A DNA stretch of 64,000 nt from Aeromicrobium panaciterrae (GCF_031457275.1 NZ_JAVDWH010000001.1:2356001-2420000); one strand, 5' to 3'; counted from the first letter of the stretch, positions 45,457-54,933 are shown. Numbers and translations: made by a program. Notes: generated by a model from the letters alone, not told the origin.

Positions 45457-47964
45457 TCAGGTGACCTTGGTGACCGTGCCCTTCGAGCTGAAGTACACCG
45501 CGCGCGTGACCTTCTTGCCTGACTTGGTCTTGGCGCAGTAGGTGAACTTCGTGGACAGGCGCGAGTGAGGCTGACCGGCCTTGAGCAACACGCTCTTGAC
45601 CGATGTGCCCTTCTTGATCGCGTTGAACACGGACTCGAACTTCCGCGCCTTCGGATCACGGCAGGCGTCGTTGGTGACACCCTGCGCACGCTCCCACGTA
45701 TCGAGGTAGGCCTCGGAACCGCGAGCCATGTCGTCGGCAATCGCGGCGCCACCCTGCTTGCGGAGGTCCTCAATCCAGTCCGGGTACAGACCGTAGTGCG
45801 AGACGCCATCAACGTTGATGTCATAGACGCGCTCGCCGCTGACCTGCTTGTCGATCGTCACGCCACCGAGCCCCTTGAAGGGGTAGGTCACCTTGTTCGG
45901 TGCGTCAGCACCGCGCGGATCGCCCTGAGCTCCGAGACCGTTGATGTCAGCGCCGTAGCCGATGCCGAAGTAGTAGCGCGAGTCTGCCCAGGTCAGGTGC
46001 TTCTTCCACTTGTTGACGAATCCAGCGCTATCTCCGGCGTACGGCGTGATCATGCCGCCGGCCTTGTAGATGCGGGGGTACGCGTCAGGCGTGGACCACG
46101 AGTGGCTCGAGACGACACCGGGGTACTTCAGCTTTTCCGTCGCATCGAGGGATTGCTTGCGGGCATTGACGCTCATGTGGTCCGGATCGAACAGCATGTG
46201 GCGCTTCGCCATTCCAGCGATCGTGTGGTCGCCAAGCGTCGTGAGTCCGAGAGCGTTGCAGTGCGGGCCGCTGCCGTAGAGGGGCAGCTTGATCGGCAGG
46301 CCCAGGCTGGCGACCGCACCAAAAAGTGCGTCCTGCTCCGGGATGACGTCAGGTGCCGCAGGCTGCGGGTTGTCTGAAACCTCAGGGTCAGGGTCCGTGC
46401 ACTTGCGCATGTCCCAGAACGAGCCGGTCTCCAGGAAGTTGGCGCCGTTGACCAACGGGCCGATGGTTCCGCCGTCGCCGGCAACACCAGACAGAGCGTT
46501 GTCGAACTTGTTGACCAACTCCACCTGTCGCACGCCCATCTTGAAGACGTCGTCGAGCTGCTGATCGATCTCCGCGGCGGTGCACTGGGGTACGCCGAGC
46601 TTGGTCGAGCAGCCGAACGGCACGCTCGTCTCCATACCCATGACGACGGCGAGCTTGCCCTGGTTGATGACCTTGCGCGCCTCGAACGGGTCACCGACGA
46701 TGCGGTACCAGCCCTTGCCCGGGCCGCCATTCTGAGCGTCGATGTAGCGCTCCAACTTGCGCATGTCTGCTGCCTGCAGGCGCATGGACGTCATGTCGTC
46801 ACAGGAGTTGCGCTTGAGCGGGTAGATCGTGCAGAGCTGGTTGTTCTCGACCAGCAGGTTGACCAGGATGCGCTGGCCTCCGCGCCACGAACGCTCGAGC
46901 CACTTGTAGTAGGTGCCTTCGTGCGTGAGTGAGTTGGGAGCCGGCCAGTCCTTGAACGTCGGCCAGCCGACGGTGTCGTGGGGTGCGACGGGAACGCCGC
47001 CCTTGAGGAAGTTCTCGACGACTGCGCCGGAACCACCAGTCAGCGAGTGGTCAGGGCAGTCGACCAAAGCGGCCGCAACGCCGTACGGGTGCCAGGGGCG
47101 ACCGCAGTGCAGCGAGCCACCGAGGAACTCAAATGCCATGCCGTGCGTGTGCGCGTCGACGTAGCCTCGTACCTCTTGGTACGAGGTCTTGCCACCGAAC
47201 GGGTTGCCAGTGACGTTGACGTCAACCTCTGGCCATGCCTCACAGCCGGTCGTGACCTTGAGCGCGAATGCCGTCGCATCACCGTTCTGGAGCTTTCCAT
47301 CTGCTCCGACACTGACGGCCTTGGAGCTGGCGGGCAACGTGAACGTGAACGCCGTGCCGACTCGCTGAACAGTCCAGTCGCTGGCGGCCGACGGCTTCGC
47401 CAAAGGTTTGATGGCAGCGCCACCTGAGCCGAGGAAGCTCGCAGGCTTGCCGAACAGCAGGTACGTACCGAGATCTGTGGCCTGGAAGTGGAAGGGCTCG
47501 GCCGCGGAGATGGTCTCTCCGGATGCCGTGTAGCCGCTACCTGCTCGCGCGACCCACTTGCTATTGCTCTTGGACTGGAGGGCGTAGCAACCGCCGGCCA
47601 TCGCATAGCGATCCTGCGGCACCGATGTACGGGCGGGAGGCGACGCGGTCTTGACCAGAGTGGGGTCAGCCTCAAGGCGCTGAGCCTCGACACCGGAGAC
47701 ACCAGCCACCGCTGCGAGGGCGGTCGTCGGGTCGGCGGTTTCGGCCGACGCAGGTGCGCGAGAGATCGCATTCTTGGTCGCCGGGTCCGTGTGCGAGTGC
47801 GGCTTCGACTCGTCGACAACCTTCGGACCCGCTGTGGTCGACGTGCCGCCATGGAACTGGCCGGTCCACGCGGCATATGCCGGGAACGTGCCGACTGTCA
47901 GCGCGATCGTCACAACAGCGATCGAAATTGGCCAGAAGTGACGGTGCCGCATGACTCGTGACAT
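45457..47964 (-). CDS. Large secreted amidohydrolase/peptidase-like protein
   Basis: An 835-residue exported protein (signal about 1-32, 'FWPISIAVVTIALTVGTFPAYA'). An N-terminal region of about 250 residues has no recognised domain. Residues about 265-760 look like a metal-dependent TIM-barrel hydrolase: 'GYVDAHTHGMAFEF' (HxH), 'KLAVVMGMETSVPFG', 'RQVELVNKFDNAL', 'MLFDPDHMS' and 'SSHSWSTPDAYPRIY'. This resembles M19 membrane-dipeptidase-like proteins. ATG at 47964 follows 'GAGAGGGAACCA'. The substrate is unknown. Convergent with moaA. Confidence 0.72.
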   Translation of the reverse strand: MSRVMRHRHFWPISIAVVTIALTVGTFPAYAAWTGQFHGGTSTTAGPKVVDESKPHSHTDPATKNAISRAPASAETADPTTALAAVAGVSGVEAQRLEADPTLVKTASPPARTSVPQDRYAMAGGCYALQSKSNSKWVARAGSGYTASGETISAAEPFHFQATDLGTYLLFGKPASFLGSGGAAIKPLAKPSAASDWTVQRVGTAFTFTLPASSKAVSVGADGKLQNGDATAFALKVTTGCEAWPEVDVNVTGNPFGGKTSYQEVRGYVDAHTHGMAFEFLGGSLHCGRPWHPYGVAAALVDCPDHSLTGGSGAVVENFLKGGVPVAPHDTVGWPTFKDWPAPNSLTHEGTYYKWLERSWRGGQRILVNLLVENNQLCTIYPLKRNSCDDMTSMRLQAADMRKLERYIDAQNGGPGKGWYRIVGDPFEARKVINQGKLAVVMGMETSVPFGCSTKLGVPQCTAAEIDQQLDDVFKMGVRQVELVNKFDNALSGVAGDGGTIGPLVNGANFLETGSFWDMRKCTDPDPEVSDNPQPAAPDVIPEQDALFGAVASLGLPIKLPLYGSGPHCNALGLTTLGDHTIAGMAKRHMLFDPDHMSVNARKQSLDATEKLKYPGVVSSHSWSTPDAYPRIYKAGGMITPYAGDSAGFVNKWKKHLTWADSRYYFGIGYGADINGLGAQGDPRGADAPNKVTYPFKGLGGVTIDKQVSGERVYDINVDGVSHYGLYPDWIEDLRKQGGAAIADDMARGSEAYLDTWERAQGVTNDACRDPKARKFESVFNAIKKGTSVKSVLLKAGQPHSRLSTKFTYCAKTKSGKKVTRAVYFSSKGTVTKVT

Positions 47965-48034
47965 TGGTTCCCTCTCGAAGTTACCCAGCTGTCACAACGA
48001 GACGCGCAACACAAAAGTCACGTGGAGTTACACC

Positions 48035-48916
48035 TCAAGCAACGGTTGATTCGTCACTCATTTCCGGCATCGACTCGGGGAACGTGCCCAGGCGCTCGAT
48101 GATGAACCCGCCCGGATAGGACTTGATCCGCTTGAGATCAATGGCGTGCAACGGCTTGCGACGAGGTGGCATGAAGCGGACGATCCGGGCGCGCATCCGC
48201 AGACTGGCGCGCGACAGCCACACCACGGGCCGCGATGGCTTCTTGTAGTCGAAGGCCTTGAGCAGGTGGTCGTCCATCAGCGCGCGACTGAAGATGTTGG
48301 TGCCCCTGGCCAAGATCCGCGGGTAGAACGACACGAGCAGGTTGAGCGTCGCGTCCGCGACCGCGCGGGACTTGGCGTCGTACGCGAAGTGCGCGTCCTC
48401 GTACGTATCGAGCAGCTCTTCGAACTCGGCGAAGTCAGCCGGGATGTCCTTGATGCCCATGAGTCGGCCCATGCGCTGGTAATAGCGGACGGCCGCTACC
48501 TGCTCGTTCTCCGTGCCGCGACGCCATCCGTAGTCGCGGATCCAGCGCTGCGGGATCACGACGAAGGTGGCGAGGACATAGCGCATGTCGTCGTTGGAGA
48601 TGTTGTAGCTGCCGTGCATCTGGTTCATGCGGCGTACGGCTGCGCGCCCCTTCTGCGACTCCATGCCCTCGTCGAGCACAGATTCGAGGACCAGGGCTGT
48701 GTCGTCGTGGCGCTTCTGCGTGTCTTCGGTGAACTCACCGGTGTCGAACAGCAACCTGCCGATCGACGGGACGGCGTACGTACGAAACAGCGCGAAACTC
48801 AGTGACTGCTGGACGTCCCATGGGAACTCGTAGTAGCTGACGATCCGTGAGATCTCCTCAAATTCAGTCTCCGGATCAAGCTCCGCGATCTTCCGTTGCC
48901 AGTGGTCACGCTTCAT
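48035..48916 (-). CDS. Oxygenase MpaB family protein (DUF2236)
   Basis: A 293-residue protein of the MpaB/rubber-oxygenase-like family. 'LEFALF'-type helix ('SLSFALFRTYAVPSIGRLL'), 'RRMNQMHGSYNISNDDMRYVLATFVV' and 'WIRDYGWRRGTENEQVAAVRYYQRMG' are the characteristic helices thought to carry haem ligands. The reaction and substrate are unknown. A basic C-terminal stretch follows. The next gene on this strand starts 30 bases past its stop side. Confidence 0.82.
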   Translation of the reverse strand: MKRDHWQRKIAELDPETEFEEISRIVSYYEFPWDVQQSLSFALFRTYAVPSIGRLLFDTGEFTEDTQKRHDDTALVLESVLDEGMESQKGRAAVRRMNQMHGSYNISNDDMRYVLATFVVIPQRWIRDYGWRRGTENEQVAAVRYYQRMGRLMGIKDIPADFAEFEELLDTYEDAHFAYDAKSRAVADATLNLLVSFYPRILARGTNIFSRALMDDHLLKAFDYKKPSRPVVWLSRASLRMRARIVRFMPPRRKPLHAIDLKRIKSYPGGFIIERLGTFPESMPEMSDESTVA

Positions 48917-48946
48917 TCCACCGACACTATCGAGACAGTGGCACTG

Positions 48947-49879
48947 TCACAATGCCTGAGCGAGGAAGTCCACGACATCCTCAAGTGCCTGCTTCGCCGG
49001 AGGCGACACTCCCGGCAAACTCATGAACCCGTGGATCGCACCTTTGTACTCGGCATAACGAACTGGTACGCCAGCAGCGACGAGCGCATCGCGATAGTGC
49101 GCACCGTTGTCGAGCAGCGGATCGAGCTCAGCGGTCAGGATGAATGTCTTCGGCAGGTTCGCGTGCGACTCCGCGCGTATCGGCGATGCCCGGAAGTCCT
49201 CGGTTCCGTACTGCTCGCCAAGGTAGAGCCTGGCGAACGCGTTCATGTTGCGAGAGGTGAGCACTGGAGCCTCCGCATTGCGGAACTCAGACGGCCATTT
49301 GTCATACATCTCGACGCCGGGATAGATCAGCACCTGCGCGCGGATCTGTGGGCCGCCCGAATCACGGGCGAGCAGCGACACGACCGCCGCGAGATTCCCG
49401 CCCGCGCTGTCGCCCATCACTGCGATGCGCTCCGGGGTGATACCGAGGTCGTCGGCATTCTTAGCGACCCATTCGACCGCATCCCTGGCGTCCTCGACCC
49501 CCGCCGGGAACCGATCTTCTGGCGCGAGTCGATACGCCGGCGAGATGACGACGACGTTGTTTCGTACGGCAACCCGACTCGCCAGCCAACCCGACTGCTC
49601 GGGGTTGCCCTGCACCCACCCACCACCGTGGAAGTTCACGACGCACGGCAGCGGAGCGATCGAATTCTTCGGTCGGTAGACGAGTGCCCGGCGATCCTTG
49701 CCCCAGGTGATCTCTTCGACCTCGGCACCCTTGTCGAGCGATCCGAACACGCGGCGACCGATGGCCGAGGTCTGCAGCTTGCGCCGGTCAGCACGAAGCT
49801 TGGCGAAATCCTTCGCCTCCTCGACCGGCGTCGATACACGGCGCAGGGCAGCCGCGAAGATCCGCGTACGCATCGGCAT
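48947..49879 (-). CDS. Alpha/beta hydrolase fold-3 (HSL-type) esterase
   Basis: A 310-residue esterase of the hormone-sensitive-lipase group. The oxyanion motif 'NFHGGGWVQGN', nucleophile 'VMGDSAGGNLAAV', Asp in 'TAELDPLLDNG' and His in 'GAIHGFMSLPG' complete the triad. ATG at 49879 is preferred; TTG at 49888 overlaps the upstream stop and could be the coupled start. The substrate is unknown. Confidence 0.93.
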   Translation of the reverse strand: MPMRTRIFAAALRRVSTPVEEAKDFAKLRADRRKLQTSAIGRRVFGSLDKGAEVEEITWGKDRRALVYRPKNSIAPLPCVVNFHGGGWVQGNPEQSGWLASRVAVRNNVVVISPAYRLAPEDRFPAGVEDARDAVEWVAKNADDLGITPERIAVMGDSAGGNLAAVVSLLARDSGGPQIRAQVLIYPGVEMYDKWPSEFRNAEAPVLTSRNMNAFARLYLGEQYGTEDFRASPIRAESHANLPKTFILTAELDPLLDNGAHYRDALVAAGVPVRYAEYKGAIHGFMSLPGVSPPAKQALEDVVDFLAQAL

Positions 49880-49884
49880 CGAGC

Positions 49885-50985
49885 TCAACAGCGTGCCTTT
49901 CCGGAGTTGTCGCCCGTGTAGCGACAGATGTCTGCGACCTTACGTTTGCCATCGATCAGCGTGGCCGTGTCGCCCGAGTTGTTCCACACATCACCCCAGT
50001 TGGCGTGCTGCACAGGATTGCCGGCCGCGTCCAGCCGCTTGCGGCCCTCCGACGACAGGATCGTGAGCGTACCTCCGGCGGGGATCACGGTCTTGGGCAT
50101 CCGATACTGGCCGTAGCCAATCTCGTCCCGCACGACCCAGCCAATGAGCTTCGCCGGGCTGCTGCCCGTATTGCGCAGGATGATCTTCTCGGACCTGCCG
50201 CTGTAGACAATGGAGTCGATCGTGACGTTCCTGTTGCTCGTTCCCGTACCAGCAGCGAACGGGAGCAACCCGATCTTGGCCCGGGTGATCGTCAGCTTTC
50301 GGTCAGGGCAGCCCTTCATCACCCGATCGATCGCGTCCTTCTCCCGCTGATCCACCGTCATGCTCCAACGTGCCTTCACCGCGATCCACGAGGCGATGTA
50401 CTTGCACTTGTTGACCTTGGGGATGTACCACTGCGGATCGTCGGCAAGCTTGTCGTAGTTGAGCGAGGTCGTGGTCGGAACGAGGCCTCGCTTCTCCTTC
50501 AGGTCATTGGCGAAGCGAATCCGGGTCGCCTTGGTCCACTGGTAAGCGCCCGAGTCCCACGCCTCAGCAAGCGGAACAAGGTGGTCGATCTGCACCTGGA
50601 AGCTCTTGGTCCAGGTCTTGTTGTCGTAGTACGAGAGCCATTTGCCCAAGTAGATCCGGCAGCCCTTGCTGACAGGTACGAGCGAGTCTCGGGCGAGCAC
50701 CTCTTGGCGGGTATCCCGGCAGTCCTTGTCGGCATCGATCCAGCCCTTGCCGAAGTAGGACCGGAGATACGCCTGCCTATCCTCCGGGATGACCTTCAGG
50801 AGACGGGACGCCTGACGAAACGACGTGACCGTCACCCCCTTGGCCGGCTTCACCGGTGGCGCTGCAGTCGCCGTCGGCTTTGCCGTGGAGTCACCGTCCG
50901 GCTCAGGCTCGATGTAGCCGTTCCACGCCAAGTACCCCACGACCACGAGCGCGACCATCGTGATGAACGCCCGAAGGGTTTTCAT
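49885..50985 (-). CDS. Secreted HNH-type nuclease with lamin-tail domain
   Basis: A 366-residue exported protein. A signal or anchor (about 5-25) is followed by a Pro/Thr linker, then a DUF1524/HNH-like nuclease region around 'FQVQIDHLVPLAEAWDSGA' with 'CRDTRQEVLARDS' before it and 'NYDKLADDPQWYIP' after it. The C-terminal 110 residues are a lamin-tail beta-sandwich ('VTIDSIVYSGRSEKIILRNTG' to 'TATLIDGKRKVADICRY'). It probably degrades extracellular DNA. A downstream role for the coupled esterase is not evident. Confidence 0.83.
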   Translation of the reverse strand: MKTLRAFITMVALVVVGYLAWNGYIEPEPDGDSTAKPTATAAPPVKPAKGVTVTSFRQASRLLKVIPEDRQAYLRSYFGKGWIDADKDCRDTRQEVLARDSLVPVSKGCRIYLGKWLSYYDNKTWTKSFQVQIDHLVPLAEAWDSGAYQWTKATRIRFANDLKEKRGLVPTTTSLNYDKLADDPQWYIPKVNKCKYIASWIAVKARWSMTVDQREKDAIDRVMKGCPDRKLTITRAKIGLLPFAAGTGTSNRNVTIDSIVYSGRSEKIILRNTGSSPAKLIGWVVRDEIGYGQYRMPKTVIPAGGTLTILSSEGRKRLDAAGNPVQHANWGDVWNNSGDTATLIDGKRKVADICRYTGDNSGKARC

Positions 50986-50994
50986 GGCAGCAGG

Positions 50995-52683
50995 CTAGCC
51001 CGAGGCCTTCAGCGCCCAGGCGCGCAACGCGTCGATGCGTTCCTTCAGCTCGACTGCAGAGGCCGCGGTCGCCGCGGGGCCACCGCATTCCTGTCGGAGG
51101 CGGCTGTGGGTCACGCCATGCGGTGTTCCGGTGCGGTGATGCCACGCGCCAACCAGAGCGTGCAGCTCCTTACGCAATGCAGCCCGACGTTCGAACGCGA
51201 CGTCAGCCGCTGGCGTGCCCTTGGGGGCTGCCTTGGCTCGCTTGCTCCGCGACTTGCGGAGCAGCTCCGCAACCTGGTCCGGATCCAGCAGGCCCGGTAT
51301 GCCGAGGAAATCGAGCTCGCCGTCATCGTCGGCCAGCGAGTCGTAGCCAAACTCGCCACCGTCATAGACGAGGCGATCGAAGGATGCGTCGCTGCCAAGC
51401 GCCCGGTATTCGCCGAGCTGGTCTGAAGCCGACTGCTCCTGCTGCGCCTGCGCCATCAGTTCTGCCTCAGCGGCGAACAGATCGGCTTCGTCCGACACTG
51501 GTCGGCCGATCACGTGATCGCGCTGAGCCTCAAGATCGGCGGCGAGTGCCAGCAGCGCCGGAACGCTTGGAACGAAGATCGACGCCGTCTCGCCGCGGCG
51601 CCGCATACGTACGAAGCGGCCGACGGCCTGCGCGAAGTAGAGAGGTGTCGCCGTAGTCGTGGCGTACACACCGACCGAGAGTCGCGGGATGTCGACGCCC
51701 TCGCTGACCATGCGCACCGCAACCATCCACGGCGTCATGCCCGCGGAGAAGTCAGCGATACGCGCGCTCGAGCCGGTTTCGTCGGACAGCACGAGTGTCG
51801 GCTCGGTCCCGGTGATGGCGGCAAGTACGGAGGCGTATTGGCGCGCGGTGTCCTGGTCGCTGGCGATCACGAGACCACCCGCATCGGGTACGTCGCGCCG
51901 CACCTCCATCAGCCGGGTGTGCGCGGCCTGAAGGACAGCCGGGATCCACGAGCCCTGCGGGTCGAGTGCCGTTCGAAGCGCTTGAGCAGTCGCCGCTCGG
52001 TCGAGAGGCTCCCCCAGTCGAGCTGCCACTTCATCACCTGCGCGGGTGCGCCAGTGCATCTGTCCCGAGTAGGCCATGAACAGCACGGGCCGTACGACGC
52101 CATCCTTCAGCGCGTTGCCATATCCGTACGAGAAATCAGCGACGCTCGAGACCGTGCCATCGTCGGCCGGTGCGTACGAGACGAACGGAATCGGGTTGTC
52201 GTCGGAGCGGAACGGTGTGCCGGTCAGCGCGAGCCTGCGGATCGCTGGTTCGCAGGCCTCCTGCACAGCATCGCCCCAGCTCAGCGCGTCAGCAGCGTGG
52301 TGGATCTCGTCGAGGATCACCATCGTCGCGCGGGTTTCGATACGCGTGCGATAGCTGTTGGCGTTGACGGCAAGCCCCGCGTACGTGACCGCAAATCCGT
52401 CGAAGTCGGCACCCAGCCGGCCCTGTCCGGCCAGCGATGGGTCGAGCGTGATGCCAATGCCCGAAGCGGCGAGTGCCCATTGGGTCTTGAGATGGTCGGT
52501 CGGCGTGACGATGACAATTCGTTCGACGATGCCACGAGACATCAGATCGGCGGCGATGGTCAGCGCGAACGTGGTCTTGCCCGCACCAGGCGTAGCAACC
52601 GTGAGGAAGTCACGAGGTTGCGTGCGTTGGTAGAGCTCGAGAGCGTCTCGCTGCCAGACCCGGAGGTGCTGGCTACGCGTCAC
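50995..52683 (-). CDS. DEAD/DEAH-box superfamily 2 helicase
   Basis: A 562-residue SF2 ATPase. The Walker A is 'VATPGAGKTTFALTIA' (about 29), 'RIVIVTPTDHLKTQW' is motif Ia, 'VILDEIHHAADALSW' (DEIH) is motif II and 'LALTGTPFRS' is motif III. Motifs V and VI lie near 'VRMVSEGVDIPRLSVGVYAT' and 'QAVGRFVRMRR'. The C-terminus has an acidic 'DDDGELD' stretch and a basic helix. It acts on DNA or RNA; the role is unknown. It overlaps the DUF3039 gene by 11 bases. Confidence 0.9.
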   Translation of the reverse strand: MTRSQHLRVWQRDALELYQRTQPRDFLTVATPGAGKTTFALTIAADLMSRGIVERIVIVTPTDHLKTQWALAASGIGITLDPSLAGQGRLGADFDGFAVTYAGLAVNANSYRTRIETRATMVILDEIHHAADALSWGDAVQEACEPAIRRLALTGTPFRSDDNPIPFVSYAPADDGTVSSVADFSYGYGNALKDGVVRPVLFMAYSGQMHWRTRAGDEVAARLGEPLDRAATAQALRTALDPQGSWIPAVLQAAHTRLMEVRRDVPDAGGLVIASDQDTARQYASVLAAITGTEPTLVLSDETGSSARIADFSAGMTPWMVAVRMVSEGVDIPRLSVGVYATTTATPLYFAQAVGRFVRMRRRGETASIFVPSVPALLALAADLEAQRDHVIGRPVSDEADLFAAEAELMAQAQQEQSASDQLGEYRALGSDASFDRLVYDGGEFGYDSLADDDGELDFLGIPGLLDPDQVAELLRKSRSKRAKAAPKGTPAADVAFERRAALRKELHALVGAWHHRTGTPHGVTHSRLRQECGGPAATAASAVELKERIDALRAWALKASG

Positions 52684-52942
52684 CCGACGGGTCCCCCTCG
52701 TCGCCTTCGTTGAGGCTTTCCCAGATGTCTTTGCACTCCGGGCATACCGGGAAACGTTCTGGATCGCGGCTGGGAACCCACACCTTGCCGCACAGCGCGA
52801 TCACGGGATGACCCATGATCATGGCTTCGGTCAGCTCGTCCTTGGGGACGTAGTGGGAGAACTTCTCGTGGTCCCCCTCCTCCGTGCGCATGTCAGTGCG
52901 CTCGTCCACCACCGTCTCTGTACCGCGTCCGAAGAAAGCCAC
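52673..52942 (-). CDS. DUF3039 family protein
   Basis: An 89-residue small protein with a zinc-ribbon-like pair of cysteine motifs: 'VIALCGKVWVPSRDP' and 'PVCPECKDIWESL'. This is the actinobacterial DUF3039 family, function unknown, commonly next to the helicase gene. It overlaps the helicase start, indicating co-expression. Confidence 0.9.
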   Translation of the reverse strand: MAFFGRGTETVVDERTDMRTEEGDHEKFSHYVPKDELTEAMIMGHPVIALCGKVWVPSRDPERFPVCPECKDIWESLNEGDEGDPSGDA

Positions 52943-52965
52943 GGCCTGAGTCTAACGAGGAGGGA

Positions 52966-53529
52966 CTAGTTGGCGGAGGGGTCGTCAGGGAATGTCGTGA
53001 GGAATCTCGCGTCAGTGTCGAGTCGTCGCAACACCTCACGCCACAACGTCTCCGGCTGAGGTGAGACCAGGTCCTCGTCGCGGGCATCGATGACGAGCCA
53101 GGCGCCCTCATCGATCTCGTCCTCGAGCTGTCCGGGCCCCCATCCGGCATAGCCGGCAAACACCCGTAGTCCGGTGAATTCGCCGCGACTCGGCACAGGC
53201 CCTTCGAGATCGACGAGACCAACTCGGCCGGCCATCTGGCGCCATCCGATCGGCGGAGCACTCTGTTCGTCTTTGGGACCGGCAATGACTCCGAGCGCCA
53301 GGGCCGAGTCCATTGCCACCGGTCCCCCGTCGAACAGGCACACAGGAGCGTTGACCAGATTGGCCCAGTCGGGCAGGACATCATCGACGTCCGATTCGAG
53401 TGGTCGATTGACAATGACACCCAGCGCGCCGTCTCCGTCATGGTCCAGCAGGAACACGACACTGCGTGTGAACGGGCCGGACTCGATCGCGGGCGTCGCG
53501 ACCAGCAGCCGTCCTCGCAGTGTGTCCAT
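52966..53529 (-). CDS. YqgE/AlgH family protein
   Basis: A 187-residue protein with 'LRGRLLVATPAIESGPF', 'VVFLLDHDGDGALGVIVNRP' and 'VFAGYAGWGPGQLEDEIDEG', the conserved blocks of YqgE. A general regulatory role has been proposed; the biochemical function is not known. ATG at 53529 faces the MerR gene, with 17 bases between the starts. Confidence 0.93.
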   Translation of the reverse strand: MDTLRGRLLVATPAIESGPFTRSVVFLLDHDGDGALGVIVNRPLESDVDDVLPDWANLVNAPVCLFDGGPVAMDSALALGVIAGPKDEQSAPPIGWRQMAGRVGLVDLEGPVPSRGEFTGLRVFAGYAGWGPGQLEDEIDEGAWLVIDARDEDLVSPQPETLWREVLRRLDTDARFLTTFPDDPSAN

Positions 53530-53546
53530 ACCTCTATGATGCAGCC

Positions 53547-54326
53547 ATGCCCAGTGACGCGTCGGCGGTCGAAGAATTCACCGTCGATGAGTTGGCGGCA
53601 CGAGCCCAGATGACCGTCAGGAACGTTCGGGCCTACGCAGGTCGCGGCCTCATCGCAGCACCCCGGCTCGAAGGCCGTACGGGCTACTACACGCTCGAGC
53701 ATTTGCAGCGATTGCAGCTGATCCGACAGCTCATCGATCGCGGCTACACGTTGGCGGCCGTCGAGAAGGCTGTTTCGGGCGCGCCCAGCGCAGCTGCGGG
53801 TCACGCTCTCGACCTGATCAACATCCTCGACCTGCCCAACGACGTCGCCGGCGCAGAAGTGCTGACACGTGACGGACTTGCCGCGCTCGCGGGCGTCGAA
53901 CGCAACGACGCCCTCATCAACTCCATGGAGGAGTTCGGTCTCGTCGAGTGGGTTGACGGCGATCGTGATGTCGTACGACTTCTCGAGCCGGTCGTCGTAC
54001 GTACGGGCGCTGCGGCAGTCGCGATCGGCCTGGCGCCTGAGACAGTCATCGCCCTGTTCCCAATCCTGCAGTCACGACTCCGCGAGATCGCCGACGCGTT
54101 CGTGAGCGAGGTGTCGGCCGAGATCATCCAGCCGTTTGTCGACGCTGGCCTCCCTGAGGACGAGTGGCCGAACATCCTTCAAACGATCGAGAGCCTGCTG
54201 CCGATTGCCAGCCAGGTGACTCTGGGAATCTTCCGCAGTCAGTTCCGCGAGGCGATCGACACCGAGGTCGGTCAGCAGCTCAGCGCATTGAGCGAAGCAA
54301 CCAAAAAGGCTTCAGAAAAGAGATAA
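53547..54326 (+). CDS. MerR family transcriptional regulator
   Basis: A 259-residue regulator. Residues about 12-75 are the MerR winged helix ('FTVDELAARAQMTVRNVRAY', 'GYYTLEHLQRLQLIRQLIDRG'). The long C-terminal helical domain (80-259) has no Cys-metal motif, so an effector cannot be guessed. Divergent from yqgE. A terminator follows immediately. Confidence 0.9.
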   Translation: MPSDASAVEEFTVDELAARAQMTVRNVRAYAGRGLIAAPRLEGRTGYYTLEHLQRLQLIRQLIDRGYTLAAVEKAVSGAPSAAAGHALDLINILDLPNDVAGAEVLTRDGLAALAGVERNDALINSMEEFGLVEWVDGDRDVVRLLEPVVVRTGAAAVAIGLAPETVIALFPILQSRLREIADAFVSEVSAEIIQPFVDAGLPEDEWPNILQTIESLLPIASQVTLGIFRSQFREAIDTEVGQQLSALSEATKKASEKR

Positions 54327-54370
54327 CCCCGCCCGGCGCCGAGGGGGAGGGAGATGGCGCCAGGCGGGGT
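54325..54370. terminator. Bidirectional terminator
   Basis: ACCCCGCCCGGCGCC (54326-54340) pairs with GGCGCCAGGCGGGGT (54356-54370), with one mismatch, around a 15-base purine-rich loop. It lies between the convergent MerR and unknown genes. Confidence 0.85.
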
Positions 54371-54384
54371 GATCGTTTACCCGG

Positions 54385-54897
54385 TCAAGCAGCGCGGCTG
54401 CGCAGCTTGCTGAGAAGCGAACCGCTGTGCGGTGCTTCGACCTCGGTGACCTCGGCGTAAACGACCGACTCACGTGCGGAGTCCTGCAGTCGCTTGCCGT
54501 GACCGTTGAGGTCCGGGTGGTTCCAAGGCACTCCGGCCGACGCGGCGAGAAGCGTGAGCTCCTTCGCGAAGGCCTTGCCGAGTGCGGGGTTGTTGATCTC
54601 GGCGTCGAGCAGGGTGCGCGCGCCAGGCATTTCGCCGGCGGCGTTGACCCAGGCACTGACGGCCATGATCTCGGGGGTGTCGACACCTTCGATGAGGAGG
54701 CGATCCAGCTGGCCACTGAGGCGCTGGAACCAGTTCATCTGGATGTCAAACAGGAGCTCGGTTTCGTTCGCGTAAGCCTCGCGGCCTCCGTCGACCGTGT
54801 CGAGCAGTTCGGTGAGCGTGATGTCGCGACGCTGATCAGCGATGGCGAGAATCTCGCGGAGTACTTCCTTGCGACGGTTGTAAGCATTCCAGGTCAT
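54385..54897 (-). CDS. Hypothetical protein divergent from the TetR gene
   Basis: A 170-residue mostly helical protein, not recognised. The N-terminus 'MTWNAYNRRKEVLREILAIA' has a helix-turn-helix-like look; the centre contains 'MNWFQRLSGQLDRLL' and 'HPDLNGHGKRLQDSARE'. ATG at 54897 follows 'GAAAGGAGCACCCC', a strong ribosome site. It shares the operator-rich 139-bp gap with tetR, so it is probably in the TetR regulon. Confidence 0.8.
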   Translation of the reverse strand: MTWNAYNRRKEVLREILAIADQRRDITLTELLDTVDGGREAYANETELLFDIQMNWFQRLSGQLDRLLIEGVDTPEIMAVSAWVNAAGEMPGARTLLDAEINNPALGKAFAKELTLLAASAGVPWNHPDLNGHGKRLQDSARESVVYAEVTEVEAPHSGSLLSKLRSRAA

Positions 54898-54933
54898 GGG
54901 GTGCTCCTTTCGTCTCCGTCTGTACGAGAGTTC

